Shown piece by piece: positions 1 to 9,223 of a stretch of DNA of 64,000 bases. Made by a program: the position numbers and the translations under genes. Source of the stretch: an uncultured Prevotellaceae bacterium (lineage in GTDB: Bacteria; Bacteroidota; Bacteroidia; Bacteroidales; Bacteroidaceae); contig CACWMK010000022.1 in assembly GCA_902761905.1 (NCBI GenBank), positions 1 through 64,000 of the forward strand, in the 5' to 3' direction. Position 1 is the first letter of the stretch. The number at the start of each line of letters is the position of its first letter. The notes under the pieces were generated by a model. It did no database searches. It saw only the letters and a program-made list of their open reading frames with translations, and was not told the DNA's origin.

Positions 1-356
1 ACTGTCTTCGCCAGTTGGCGATGCAGGCTCTGCCTGATGATTATAGGGGAGTAACGATTTTGAATCCAAAATTGGCAAAGCCCATGGGCGATTGCGAATT
101 CTATCGCAGCGATGAGCCTCAGGTGTATGGCAAGGGATTTACCAATATGCAGAAATACATGCTGCCTGGTCAGTACGATACTTTCCGTTATCGACTTCAG
201 GGCAAGTTCGGTCGCAATCCCTACTTCGAGCGTCGCAAGGGCGAGCGACTTTGTTCGCCCAGCGAGATTAAAGAGGTAGAGGCTGCACTAAAGGCAATCG
301 GCCACGAAGAATTGAAATTTGATGCTTATATTAAGAAACTGAACTGGATAGATTAA
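1..356 (+). CDS. C-terminal part of a DUF6078-like protein (5' end outside window)
   Basis: The reading frame is open from the first bases of the window (codons in phase with position 3) and ends in TAA at 354-356, so only the C-terminal ~118 residues are seen. The fragment opens with CLRQLA, then has a conserved-looking middle (GKGFTNM, YMLPGQYDTFRYRL) and an arginine-rich segment FERRKGERLCSPSEI near the end. This pattern resembles the Bacteroidota DUF6078 family, whose function is unknown; the assignment is from memory of the family pattern and is moderate. No signal peptide or membrane segment is visible in the part present. The gene converges on the malY-like gene across a hairpin-rich gap. 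Confidence 0.55.
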   Translation, partial: CLRQLAMQALPDDYRGVTILNPKLAKPMGDCEFYRSDEPQVYGKGFTNMQKYMLPGQYDTFRYRLQGKFGRNPYFERRKGERLCSPSEIKEVEAALKAIGHEELKFDAYIKKLNWID

Positions 357-386
357 TAGTAGGTTCAGTACTTATTACCAATGACT

Positions 387-433
387 GGAGTCCTCCACCT
401 AAAGGACTCCACAGTCCTGCAGTAGGAGGACTG
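387..433. terminator. Two tandem hairpins between convergent genes
   Basis: Hairpin 1 pairs GGAGTCCT (387-394) with AGGACTCC (403-410). Hairpin 2 pairs CAGTCCT (412-418) with AGGACTG (427-433). The core AGTCCT/AGGACT occurs twice, so the arms could also pair across hairpins. There is no long T-run. The position between two converging stop codons suggests transcription termination in both directions. Confidence 0.5.
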
Positions 434-458
434 AGCCTAACTATAATCATTTGATCAC

Positions 459-1616
459 TTAAAGAACTTTCTTAATCCTATTTAAAGCCTCAATCAGACG
501 TGAGCGCTGGGTGGCGATATTGATGCGGATATATCCCTCGCCAGACTGGGGGCCATACATTGTGCCAGGATTAAGCCATACTTTAGCCTCATCTAGCAGT
601 TTATCGCATAAATCCTGAGCTGTAGTGTTCATCGCGCTGATATCAACCCATGGGAGATAGGTGCCTTCTAGTTTGCAAACCTTCCATTGTGGGATATTAG
701 CCTCAACGAACTCGCAGAGCGCCTGGTAGTTGCCCCAAAGGTATTGATTTAGTTCATCAATCCAGTCTTCGCTGTCGTTATAAGCAGCTTTCAAGGCTAC
801 AGGGCCAAATGGATTAAGGTCGCACACCTCGTTGATGTTGATGGCGCGATCCAATCGGCGACGCCAATCTGGTTGCGAGCAAATAATGTTGGCGGCCTGC
901 AATCCTGCGATATTAAACGACTTTGAAGGTGAGTTAAGTATCACACTATTCTCTCTGCATGCCTCGCTGACAGCAGCAAAAGGCTGGAAACGATAACCTG
1001 GCATTACAAGTTCGCAATGGATTTCATCGCTTACTACCTTCACACCATGGCGAAGGCAGATATCGTTCATCAGTTCCAGCTCCTTAGCAGTCCAGACTCT
1101 GCCACAAGGGTTGTGAGGGTTGCAAAGCAGGAAAACGGTGGTTTTCTCATCGGAGCATTTGGTTTCGAAATCCTCCCAATCCACCTCAAAGCTGTCGCCA
1201 ACACGCAAAAGCGCCGTCTCAAGTACCTCGCAGCCGTTATTACGTACTGACGAGAAAAAACAGTTGTAATCGGGTGATAGAATCAGTACCTTTTCGCCAG
1301 GCATAGTGAGAGCCTTGATGGCTACAGACATAGCTGGTACGACACCAGTAGTATAGAGAATCTCCTCGCGACGGATAGTCCAGTCGTGGCGACGCTGGAA
1401 CCACGAGATAACAGCCTCATAGTAGTCGTCTTCAACTACCGTATAGCCAAAAACACCATGTTCTGCTCGTTTGCGAATAGCATCCTGGATGACAGGAGCG
1501 GCCTTAAAGTCCATATCAGCCACCCAGAGAGGGATTATTTCGTCATCAGGACTTTCATCCCACTTTACACAACCCGTACCACGACGTACTACCAATTCAT
1601 CGAAATCGTACTTCAT
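459..1616 (-). CDS. MalY/PatB-family PLP-dependent aminotransferase / C-S lyase
   Basis: A 385-residue fold-type I PLP enzyme of the MalY/PatB group, which typically cleaves cystathionine or cysteine conjugates by beta-elimination, or acts as an aminotransferase. Visible motifs are the N-terminal PLWVADMDF, CNPHNPCGRVW (cofactor Asn), VVSDEIH (cofactor Asp ~198) and SPSKSFNIAGLQ with the Schiff-base lysine at ~232. An ATG seven codons further upstream is possible, but the ATG at 1616 is preferred: it overlaps the TGA of the DUF3737 gene as ATGA and gives the usual family N-terminus MKYDFDEL. Translation is therefore probably coupled to DUF3737. The enzyme is cytoplasmic; its substrate cannot be told from sequence. 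Confidence 0.9.
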   Translation of the reverse strand: MKYDFDELVVRRGTGCVKWDESPDDEIIPLWVADMDFKAAPVIQDAIRKRAEHGVFGYTVVEDDYYEAVISWFQRRHDWTIRREEILYTTGVVPAMSVAIKALTMPGEKVLILSPDYNCFFSSVRNNGCEVLETALLRVGDSFEVDWEDFETKCSDEKTTVFLLCNPHNPCGRVWTAKELELMNDICLRHGVKVVSDEIHCELVMPGYRFQPFAAVSEACRENSVILNSPSKSFNIAGLQAANIICSQPDWRRRLDRAININEVCDLNPFGPVALKAAYNDSEDWIDELNQYLWGNYQALCEFVEANIPQWKVCKLEGTYLPWVDISAMNTTAQDLCDKLLDEAKVWLNPGTMYGPQSGEGYIRINIATQRSRLIEALNRIKKVL

Positions 1617-2458
1617 TTTCTTGTTTCTATAATACAATTATTAGGTTCACGCACGTTCTCATCGATAGTGATTGAACCTATGCTATCTGCTACAATATGC
1701 CCACTTGTAGGATTCTTTATGTTCTCGATATGCCCACGTATATCAGCCTCAACCTCAGCATACTCGAATACGCGATCGCAAGCTGCATCAAAGGTACAGT
1801 TCTCGAGTACTAAGTTCTTTGCATAACACAGCAACTGTTCGCCTGCCAGATGACAGTTAACCAGTCGAACATTCTTAGAGTGCCAAGCCAGGTACTCGCC
1901 ATCGAGAGTAGAATCGTAAATGGTGATGTTCTCGCACTCCCAGAAGGAATCCTTTGTAACGATATTGGCATTATGTATTTCTACATTCTTACAGTACTGG
2001 AATACGTATTTTGCATCGCTCTCCAGTCCGTCTACATAGATGTTCTGCGAGAACATAAACGGATAAGTACCATCGTGCAGCTTAACGTTCTTAAGCTTCA
2101 AGCCATCAATCTTCCAGAAGGTTTCATCAGCATCGTTAATCACCACGTTCTCCAGTTCTACGTTTTTCATCTCGCGGAAGAACTTTGGTCCATCTATGGT
2201 ACAATCCTTCATCTTAAGATCGTTGGTATACCAGATGGCCGAACGCGATCCTGGTGCGAAATAGCAACGCTCTATCTTAGCTCCATCAACATGCCACCAA
2301 GGATACTTGCCATAAAACTTACTATCATAACACTCCATATTCTGGCACTGCTTGATGCCAGATTCGCCATCTACAATCGTGATGTTCTCCAACCTCAAAT
2401 CGTGGGTAGCAAACAGAGGACGCTCGCCTCCAAACTCTTTGTCTTGTATCAGTTTCAT
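1613..2458 (-). CDS. DUF3737 family right-handed beta-helix protein
   Basis: A 281-residue protein made of short repeats rich in Asn, Asp and aromatic residues (LENITIVDGE, VELENVVINDADETFWKIDGL, LENCTFDA), the signature of a right-handed beta-helix. It matches the DUF3737 family in length and in the opening IQDKEFGGERPLF. There is no signal peptide, so it is probably cytoplasmic. It is the first gene of a two-gene unit with the MalY-like enzyme (ATGA overlap); DUF3737 genes are often next to such lyases in gut bacteria (family knowledge). A -7-like element TAACTTTG lies about 20 bp upstream on the minus strand. The biochemical function is unknown. Confidence 0.85.
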   Translation of the reverse strand: MKLIQDKEFGGERPLFATHDLRLENITIVDGESGIKQCQNMECYDSKFYGKYPWWHVDGAKIERCYFAPGSRSAIWYTNDLKMKDCTIDGPKFFREMKNVELENVVINDADETFWKIDGLKLKNVKLHDGTYPFMFSQNIYVDGLESDAKYVFQYCKNVEIHNANIVTKDSFWECENITIYDSTLDGEYLAWHSKNVRLVNCHLAGEQLLCYAKNLVLENCTFDAACDRVFEYAEVEADIRGHIENIKNPTSGHIVADSIGSITIDENVREPNNCIIETRK

Positions 2459-2572
2459 TGTTTTTGTATATATTCGGGTGCAAAGTTACAAATAAAAATC
2501 CGTAATCGACTCACGTCGGCTACGGATTGTGATAACCTTTTAAGGGTTTTTATATTTTTAAGAGAGAGAATA

Positions 2573-2995
2573 TCACTTTACAGCAAGCAGATTGGCTGTT
2601 TCTAGAGGTTCCATCACTACAGTACGACTTGTAAGGTACATATTGTCGTGAGTCTCATTCATCTTGTAGGTCTTTACCGTTGTAAGGTTAGGAGCCTGCG
2701 AGCGATAGAGCGTAACCTCTGAGGGAAGATCATAGGCCTGCTTGTCGGCATTCCACTGACTAACCTCTACATTGTAGCCATTCTTGTAATACTTATACGA
2801 CAGGCGGCTGCTCTTCTGCCAATCCTTCTTGGCTTCATCCCAGCTCAGCATCTCCTTGTTGGCAAGGCGACCCTGCTCATCGTATTCATAACGATACTCA
2901 ACCTTCTGAGTTTCATTCTGATTGTCAGCTGCATACGAGTTGACTGTTGTCAGGCACATCGTAAGTACCATAACTGCTGTGATGATTGCTTTCAT
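2573..2995 (-). CDS. Secreted DUF3836-like protein
   Basis: A 140-residue protein with a clear Sec signal peptide (MKAIITAVMVLTMCLTTVNSYAA, cleavage after AYA). The mature domain has paired Tyr/Trp-rich strands (YRYEYDEQGRLANKEML, SRLSYKYYKNGYNVEVSQW), as in the DUF3836 family of Bacteroidota; function unknown. It has its own TACCTTTG -7 element at 3038-3045 and, just upstream, a triple 11-bp-spaced TAAC repeat that is also found upstream of the membrane protein next to the two-component system. This suggests control by an OmpR/PhoB-type regulator. Family assignment is moderately sure; that it is a real secreted protein is very likely. Confidence 0.75.
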   Translation of the reverse strand: MKAIITAVMVLTMCLTTVNSYAADNQNETQKVEYRYEYDEQGRLANKEMLSWDEAKKDWQKSSRLSYKYYKNGYNVEVSQWNADKQAYDLPSEVTLYRSQAPNLTTVKTYKMNETHDNMYLTSRTVVMEPLETANLLAVK

Positions 2996-3037
2996 ACCTC
3001 TATAGTTTTAATTGTTATTTTTATCTGTTTGACGTTG

Positions 3038-3098
3038 CAAAGGTACGAAAAGTTGCACGAGCATTGAGTTATCGTAATGTTATCTTTAGGTTAAATCT
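3038..3098 (-). promoter_or_regulatory. Promoter with triple 11-bp-spaced TAAC repeats
   Basis: Read on the minus strand, TAAC occurs at 3093-3090, 3082-3079 and 3071-3068, exactly 11 bp apart, followed by TACCTTTG (3045-3038). The outer part contains TTAACCTAAAGATAACAT, which recurs identically at 17832-17853, 32 bp from a TACCTTTG in both cases. Direct repeats of 11 bp are typical of OmpR/PhoB response-regulator sites (established); a link to the regulator at 16281-16982 is inference. The distal repeat overlaps the GH3 stop codon. Confidence 0.55.
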
Positions 3099-5439
3099 GT
3101 TTTGCCTCTGAGAAATAGTACTTTCTCAAAGGCATTTTAACAGCTTCGCCACTCAGATTTATCTCCTGCTGCAGCTTGATATCCTGCGATGATGCACCTA
3201 TCTTAATAATATACTTACCAGGCTGAATGTTCCACTGGCGCTGACCATCGTTGGTATAATAACCTAACTGCTCAGTATACATCTTAACACTAATCTTCTT
3301 GCTCTCGCCTGGTTTCAATGAAACTCTGGCAAAGCCCTGAAGCTGGATAGGACGGATATTCTGACTCCTATCGGCTGGCGACAGATATATCTGAGCCACC
3401 TCATCGGCAGCAACCTTACCAGTGTTCTTAACGTCGAAGGTCAGGTTGAAGCTCTCGTCCTTAGTGGTTACCTCCTGAGCAGCCTCCAAGTTAACGTATT
3501 CGAATGTGGTATAGCTAAGACCATAGCCGAACGGCCAAGCAATACGCGAATCCTTTTCTGCTGAGTAGTTGTAGCAGATAGGCTCATTGATCTCTACGTT
3601 AGGATAGCTTACAGAGAGTTTTGCTGATGGAGAAACCTTTCCATACAGGATATCAGCAACAGCGTTTCCACCCTCCTCGCCAGGATACCAAGCCTGGATG
3701 ATAGCAGCACACTTCTCTGCAAGACCAGAGATAATCTGGGCTCTACCACCAAACATCACCAGTACAACAGGCTTACCAGTCTTTACGAGTTCCTCAACAA
3801 ACTGCTCCTGTTTGCCTGGCAGACGAAGGCCCTGACGATCGCGGTTCTCGCCACAAAGCATCACGTTCTCGCCTACTGCAGCGATGATTACATCAGCATC
3901 CTTGGCCATAGCGAGTGCTTCCTGCTTGTCGGCCTTCTCGCCAGAGTCAACCATACGATGCAGCAGATTATACTCCCAAGCACGAGCATCGCCAAGTTCG
4001 CTATACTTAGTTTCTACTTCTTCTGTCCAGTCGCAACCACGAGAGTACATCACATTAACACCCTCTGGCTTATGATTCTGCATACCCTCCAGCAGCTTTA
4101 CAATGTGAGGATTCTCTGACTTATAGTCCATCATCTTCCAGAAGTACGACATTGCCGGATAGGTATAGTCGCCACACATTGCCCAGATAGAGTTGGCATT
4201 AGGGCCAGTTACAAGCACATTCTTAACATCCTTGAGAGGCAGCACGCCATTGTTTTCCAACAGTACTACACTCTGGGTTGCGATATCGTATGCTGTCTGA
4301 CGCTCCTCTGGGGTATCCAGTTTGATGTCCTCGTTAGAATATAGATATGGATCCTTATCAAACAGTCCCATACGGAATTTTATGCGAAGCACATTCTTTA
4401 CAGCACGCTCCAGAGCCTCTGGCTTAACAAGTCCTTTATCGATAGCCTCCTGCAACAGCTTGTAGTTTGCACCATGAGGGAAGTCAACATCATTACCGTT
4501 ATTGATAGCGGCAGCAGCCTTTTCTACTACGCTTTCGATATTAGGAATCTGGTCGATAGCAGTATAGTCGCTCACTACCATACCATCGAAACCTACATAA
4601 CCACGAAGTATATCCTGCAGGATCTCGCTATTAGCCACACATCTGGTACCATGCACATCGTGATAACCAGGCATAACAGCCACGCTACCTGCCAGACGAA
4701 TCATGGCCTCATGAGGCAACAGAATCTCTTCCATCATCTCTTTCTCGTCAGCATCGCCTCCGCCACCATAACCCAGGTAATGCTTTGAGCAGGCACCAAC
4801 ACCCTTCTTGAGATCGCCCTGCTGGAGCCCCTGTACGAAGGCTGTACCCATCACTGCCGACAGGTAACCATCCTCGCCATACGACTCTTCCAAACGGTTG
4901 AAACTAGGAGTACGACAAACATCCACCATTGGCGAAAGGGCAAAGATACCACCCATCTTGCGCAACTGTGTGCTGGTCTGACGTGTCTTGAGTTCAGCCA
5001 ACTCAGGGTTGAACGCTCCTGCCTGGCCTATCTGCTGGGGATAGATGGTAGAACCCTTGGTATTTACACCAGAGAGCACCTCCTCGTGTAGCAGAGCAGG
5101 AATGCCATTGGGCGTATTCTTCATCAACCAATCCTGAATGGCAATAGCACGATCGCGCAACTCGTTTGGATCGCGAGGTTGCTGCATGCAGAACTGTGAG
5201 AAATGGCCAATACCGTATGGTATCAGTTCCTTACACTTAGCTGTGTCAAGCTTTCCCTGTTCGTCGAAGAGTTCGTCCATATACATACTCCTCAACTGAG
5301 CGATGCGCTCCTCTTGAGGCATCTTCTGATAGAGTTCGTCAATTTGCTGTTCCATGTCTTTAGCTGTGTTACAACTTGCTAATAGTGCAGTCAGTCCCAT
5401 CACGACCCAACTACCGATGGTCTTTAGATTATTCTTCAT
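3091..5439 (-). CDS. GH3 beta-glucosidase/xylosidase-type lipoprotein
   Basis: A 782-residue glycoside hydrolase family 3 enzyme. The N-terminus is a lipoprotein signal (lipobox LLASC, Cys at ~23), placing it in the periplasm or on the outer membrane. The GH3 N-terminal barrel carries KHYLGYGGGG (~219) and the nucleophile motif MVVSDYTA (Asp ~291). The C-terminal alpha/beta sandwich (VLVTGPNANS, IIAAVGE) and a fibronectin-III-like tail (from ~670) complete the usual domain order. It is the last gene of the GH97-GH2-GH3 unit, 22 bp after GH2. It should release terminal beta-linked glucose, xylose or a similar sugar; the exact substrate is not readable. Confidence 0.93.
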   Translation of the reverse strand: MKNNLKTIGSWVVMGLTALLASCNTAKDMEQQIDELYQKMPQEERIAQLRSMYMDELFDEQGKLDTAKCKELIPYGIGHFSQFCMQQPRDPNELRDRAIAIQDWLMKNTPNGIPALLHEEVLSGVNTKGSTIYPQQIGQAGAFNPELAELKTRQTSTQLRKMGGIFALSPMVDVCRTPSFNRLEESYGEDGYLSAVMGTAFVQGLQQGDLKKGVGACSKHYLGYGGGGDADEKEMMEEILLPHEAMIRLAGSVAVMPGYHDVHGTRCVANSEILQDILRGYVGFDGMVVSDYTAIDQIPNIESVVEKAAAAINNGNDVDFPHGANYKLLQEAIDKGLVKPEALERAVKNVLRIKFRMGLFDKDPYLYSNEDIKLDTPEERQTAYDIATQSVVLLENNGVLPLKDVKNVLVTGPNANSIWAMCGDYTYPAMSYFWKMMDYKSENPHIVKLLEGMQNHKPEGVNVMYSRGCDWTEEVETKYSELGDARAWEYNLLHRMVDSGEKADKQEALAMAKDADVIIAAVGENVMLCGENRDRQGLRLPGKQEQFVEELVKTGKPVVLVMFGGRAQIISGLAEKCAAIIQAWYPGEEGGNAVADILYGKVSPSAKLSVSYPNVEINEPICYNYSAEKDSRIAWPFGYGLSYTTFEYVNLEAAQEVTTKDESFNLTFDVKNTGKVAADEVAQIYLSPADRSQNIRPIQLQGFARVSLKPGESKKISVKMYTEQLGYYTNDGQRQWNIQPGKYIIKIGASSQDIKLQQEINLSGEAVKMPLRKYYFSEAKQI

Positions 5440-5461
5440 TGGTATTATACCTTATTAATTA

Positions 5462-7270
5462 TTACTTAGTTTCATACCATTTCTTCAGTACGTAGAAGGC
5501 CAGTTTCTTCTCGCCCTTATCGCTTAACAAGCCCTTGCGGTTGTAGTAATCCTGCACACCAGGCAGAACGCGACGTGGCGAACGGAAGTCCTTCAGTATC
5601 CAAGGTGTGGTACCAGCCAAGCCATCAATCTTGTCGAGCATCGCAGTATTCTCCTTGTAAAGATTCTCTTGGAACTCCTCAGTCCAACGCTGGTTCTTTG
5701 CTCCATGATAGCCATAGCGGGCTCCACCACCAAACTCGCTGATGATAACAGGTTTGTTGTAAGGTATCTCCCACTTCATCTTTGGTGCATCGTTCACATC
5801 ACGATACCAGCCGATATACTGATTGAAGCTTACCACATCTACATACTGGTTCATGTTGTCATTAAGACGATTCACATAATTAGATGCGCCAGTAACCTCC
5901 ATTGCCATCGAAATGAGGCGGGTGTTATCCAGAGTGCGAGCATACTTGGCCAATCTGCCCAAGAAATCATCACGCTGAGCAGAATGTGGAGTTTCGTTGG
6001 CTATACTCCATATGATAACATTAGCACGATTATGGTCGCGTGCTATCATATCTGTAAGTTGCTGTTTGGCATTAGCAAATGTTTGGGGATTAGTCCAGGC
6101 GATAGTCCAATAAACGGGGATCTCGCTCCATACCAAGATACCCATACGCTCAGCCTCGCGCACCATCTCTTCGTGGTGTGGATAGTGAGCCAGGCGCACA
6201 AAGTTACATCCCAGTTCCTTAGCCCATGAGAGCAGTGTGTGAGCATCCTCCACTGTGTTTGCACGTCCGCCACCATTTGGCTTCTCATTGTGGATAGAGA
6301 TACCTTTCAGGAATATGGGCTTGCCATTCAGCAATATCTGTTTTTCACGCGTCTCGATAGTACGGAAGCCGATTTCATCTGAGGTTGTTGAATTATCCAC
6401 AGAAAGATCAACACGATAGAGTTTAGGATTCTCAGGACTCCAAAGCTGCAGTTTCTTTGCAGCTACCTTTAGTGTAGTGCTTACTCGGCCTTCAGCATCA
6501 GTGGTAAGCTGCTTTTCGAGTTTCAACTCTGGGATATTGACTACCACCTTATGGTCAGCCTCCTTAGTGTTCAGTTTAGCAGAGAAAGTAATCTCTCGCA
6601 CCTTAGCCTTATCAGCAACCTTCTGAAGTTGCAGGTCGTAATCCTCAAGATAAACCTGAGGCACCTTAACCAACTTTACATCGCGAGTGATGCCACCATA
6701 GTTCCACCAGTCGAATATCTGGGTTGGCACATCCTCTGCATGGCGCTTGTTATCAACCTTTACGATGACTGTATTTTCACCCTTAACCAGCAGATTGCTG
6801 ATGTCGTAGTTGAATGGTGTAAAGCCACCAACGTGATGTCCAGCCTTCTTGCCATTCACCCAAACATGACAATCGTAATTTACTGCACCAAAATACAGCA
6901 AGGTGCGACAATCCTGCATAGGTACAGCATCGAAACTCTTCTTAAACCATACGGTTCCCTCGTAGAAGAACAATCGCTCATCCTGTGTATTCCAGTCTGA
7001 TGGAATCTTCATCGTGGGCGATTTGTCGAAATCGTACTCGATGAGGTCTTCAGGCCGCTGTGGTTTGGCATTGCGGAAAAAACCCCAAGCAGTTGGATTC
7101 ATACGATAATCGTAGTAGCCCTCCTCCTGAACATCAACGATGTAGTTCCACTCGCCATTAAGCGAACAACTCTCGTAGGCATTTACATTCTGAATCAATG
7201 GCAATTCGTCTGCTGAAACTGTGAGCACAGAGCCCACAGCCAGCAGCATAGTAGATAGTAGTTTTTTCAT
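5462..7270 (-). CDS. GH2 glycoside hydrolase, beta-glucuronidase-like
   Basis: A 602-residue GH2 enzyme with a cleavable signal peptide (ends near VSA, ~20). Domain order is a jelly-roll sugar-binding domain (~30-200; GTVWFKKSF, DCHVWVNGKKAG), an immunoglobulin-like domain (~205-310) and a TIM barrel. The acid/base is in IIWSIANETP (Glu ~426) and the nucleophile in PVIISEFGGGA (Glu ~512). NQYIGWY between them is reminiscent of beta-glucuronidases, although beta-galactosidase activity is possible. Gaps of 12 and 22 bp to GH97 and GH3 indicate a single operon for stepwise removal of different terminal sugars from a glycan. Confidence 0.9.
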   Translation of the reverse strand: MKKLLSTMLLAVGSVLTVSADELPLIQNVNAYESCSLNGEWNYIVDVQEEGYYDYRMNPTAWGFFRNAKPQRPEDLIEYDFDKSPTMKIPSDWNTQDERLFFYEGTVWFKKSFDAVPMQDCRTLLYFGAVNYDCHVWVNGKKAGHHVGGFTPFNYDISNLLVKGENTVIVKVDNKRHAEDVPTQIFDWWNYGGITRDVKLVKVPQVYLEDYDLQLQKVADKAKVREITFSAKLNTKEADHKVVVNIPELKLEKQLTTDAEGRVSTTLKVAAKKLQLWSPENPKLYRVDLSVDNSTTSDEIGFRTIETREKQILLNGKPIFLKGISIHNEKPNGGGRANTVEDAHTLLSWAKELGCNFVRLAHYPHHEEMVREAERMGILVWSEIPVYWTIAWTNPQTFANAKQQLTDMIARDHNRANVIIWSIANETPHSAQRDDFLGRLAKYARTLDNTRLISMAMEVTGASNYVNRLNDNMNQYVDVVSFNQYIGWYRDVNDAPKMKWEIPYNKPVIISEFGGGARYGYHGAKNQRWTEEFQENLYKENTAMLDKIDGLAGTTPWILKDFRSPRRVLPGVQDYYNRKGLLSDKGEKKLAFYVLKKWYETK

Positions 7271-7282
7271 TTTTATCTGGTT

Positions 7283-9223
7283 TTATTTAATTATAAGTCC
7301 TCCATTAGGCTGGATGGTAACCTTAGCCTTACCCTTCTTGTCGAGCTTGAGTGTTGTCATTGTTGGTTCGCCCTTCTTCTGATCGTCTACATAGATAGTA
7401 GGTGTCTTACCAGCAAACATCGTAAGATCGAGGGTAAGCTTAACTGGCTCCTTCTGAGCATTCAGGCCAGCGATATACCAATCGGCACCATGACGACGAG
7501 CCAGAACTACATACTTGCCAGGATAACCATCGATGAAACAAGTCTCGTCCCAAGTAGTAGGCAGAGCCTTCAGGAAGTCGAGCTCGAATTGTGGCAACTC
7601 CTGCAGATTGTTTGGATACATGGCTACACACTGGATAGAAGTCTGGTTGGTGATACCAGAAGCCATCTCGAAGATGTCAGTAGTCTTGCGAGAGTGACGG
7701 CTCTTGTTATCACGACTCAGATACTTATTCATAATCACACCCCCCCAGTCGATAGAAGCCACAGCATTGCGGCAGAATGGGTGAAGTGTAAGATCGAATG
7801 GCTCGTGGATGGCAGCACCCTCGCCAAAGAATACGTTCTCGCTAGCCAAAACAGCCTCAGAAGCTACGTAGTTGGGGAACATACGCTCCCAACCGCGAGG
7901 CAGGGTACATCCATGGAAGATACACTGAATACCATAACGGTTGGCATCTACCATAATATCCTCGTAGAGCTGCAAAGTCTCCTGCTTGTCGCCTCCAAAG
8001 AAGTCTACCTTGATGCCCTTAACACCAATCTCCTGCAGCCACTTGAACTCACGATTGCGAGCCAGCGATGTGTTCAGGCAATTGCGTGGTCCCTGAGGTG
8101 CATCGTTCCAATAGCCGTTTGAATTATACCAAAGCATCAGCGATACGCCCTTTGACTGAGCATAGCGAGAAAGTTCTACCATTTTGTCGCGTCCTATCTG
8201 AGTGTCCCAAAGGGCATCTACCAAGCAATACTCATAGCCCATAGTAGAAGCAAGGTCGATCAGCTGAACCTGATCTTTATAATTGGTAGCACCATCCTGC
8301 CAGATGAGCCAGCTCCAGGTGTAGCGTCCAGGCTTGTAATCGTAAGCAGGCTCGTAGAGTGGATCTACAACATCGTAACTTACGGTTGTCTCAACGATTG
8401 GCTTAAGTGTAGAACCCACTGTAATGGTGCGCCAAGGAGTCTCAGCTGGCAAGGACATTGCAACAAACTCTGAACCGAATCCGCCATTCTCGCCCTTGTC
8501 AGGAAATGCGATGGTATAGCCTACACCAGGCTGATAATCAGACACATGCGTACCGCAGTAAGCACCAGTAGTACCAGTCTCACTAACCAGAGCCCAACCA
8601 TCAGGCAGATGGAACATCAACGGGAAGGTATATCCATGACCGTAGTGCGACTTAACGTTCATCTGTCCGTCTACACTGTAACCCTCCTCATAACTAGGTT
8701 TGGTATTAGCCCAACCTGCTCCTGTTCCACACTGCGGGGTGATAAATGTGGTGGTTCCATCAGGGAAGTTAAAGCTGGTAGCCTCACCAAACACCAGTGT
8801 GCGTTGCTTGTCGCGAGGGCCCTTTGCAATACCATACCTAAAGGCAACATCGTTGTCCGACACCATAAAGGTAATGGTCATCTTAAGTTTTTTCTCGTTC
8901 TCGACGGTCAGCACCAGTTTGTTGGCCTTGTAGTCGATGTGCGACTTCTTGATGGTACGCATATCATAATGCTTCTCAACGGCCTCAGTCTTGTTAGCCA
9001 CAATCTTCAGTCCGTTTACCAGGTCGCCAATACTTGTGTTAAGTCCCAAGTTAGATTTTGCAACCATCTGTTTGCCGTCCAGCGATACCTGATAAGTAGC
9101 CTTGCCACCCTCATCGCTCACCACGACTTCCAGATTTCCACTAGGTGATTTCACCTTTACCTCCTCTGCTCCACAGAGACTTGTAGCCATAAGTGCAGCT
9201 ACCAAACATACCTTTCTGATCAT
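7283..9223 (-). CDS. GH97 alpha-glycosidase (SusB family)
   Basis: A GH97 enzyme with signal peptide (MIRKVCLVAALMATSLCGA). The frame is open 11 codons further, to a TTG at 9256, but that TTG lies inside the -7 element TATCTTTG (9261-9254), so the ATG at 9223 is taken, giving 646 residues. The central barrel contains GIKVDFFGGDK and ENVFFGEGAAIHEPFD, and the C-terminal sandwich ends near GGLIIK. GH97 includes inverting alpha-glucosidases and retaining alpha-galactosidases. The Asp in KVDFF could be the nucleophile of the retaining type, but this is only a suggestion. First gene of the three-glycosidase operon; no SusC/SusD pair is adjacent. Confidence 0.92.
   Translation of the reverse strand: MIRKVCLVAALMATSLCGAEEVKVKSPSGNLEVVVSDEGGKATYQVSLDGKQMVAKSNLGLNTSIGDLVNGLKIVANKTEAVEKHYDMRTIKKSHIDYKANKLVLTVENEKKLKMTITFMVSDNDVAFRYGIAKGPRDKQRTLVFGEATSFNFPDGTTTFITPQCGTGAGWANTKPSYEEGYSVDGQMNVKSHYGHGYTFPLMFHLPDGWALVSETGTTGAYCGTHVSDYQPGVGYTIAFPDKGENGGFGSEFVAMSLPAETPWRTITVGSTLKPIVETTVSYDVVDPLYEPAYDYKPGRYTWSWLIWQDGATNYKDQVQLIDLASTMGYEYCLVDALWDTQIGRDKMVELSRYAQSKGVSLMLWYNSNGYWNDAPQGPRNCLNTSLARNREFKWLQEIGVKGIKVDFFGGDKQETLQLYEDIMVDANRYGIQCIFHGCTLPRGWERMFPNYVASEAVLASENVFFGEGAAIHEPFDLTLHPFCRNAVASIDWGGVIMNKYLSRDNKSRHSRKTTDIFEMASGITNQTSIQCVAMYPNNLQELPQFELDFLKALPTTWDETCFIDGYPGKYVVLARRHGADWYIAGLNAQKEPVKLTLDLTMFAGKTPTIYVDDQKKGEPTMTTLKLDKKGKAKVTIQPNGGLIIK

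Noticed and set aside
1850..2605. 251-residue plus-strand frame opposite the DUF3737 gene
   Set aside because: A shadow of the real minus-strand gene; it lacks a start context and has unprotein-like composition.
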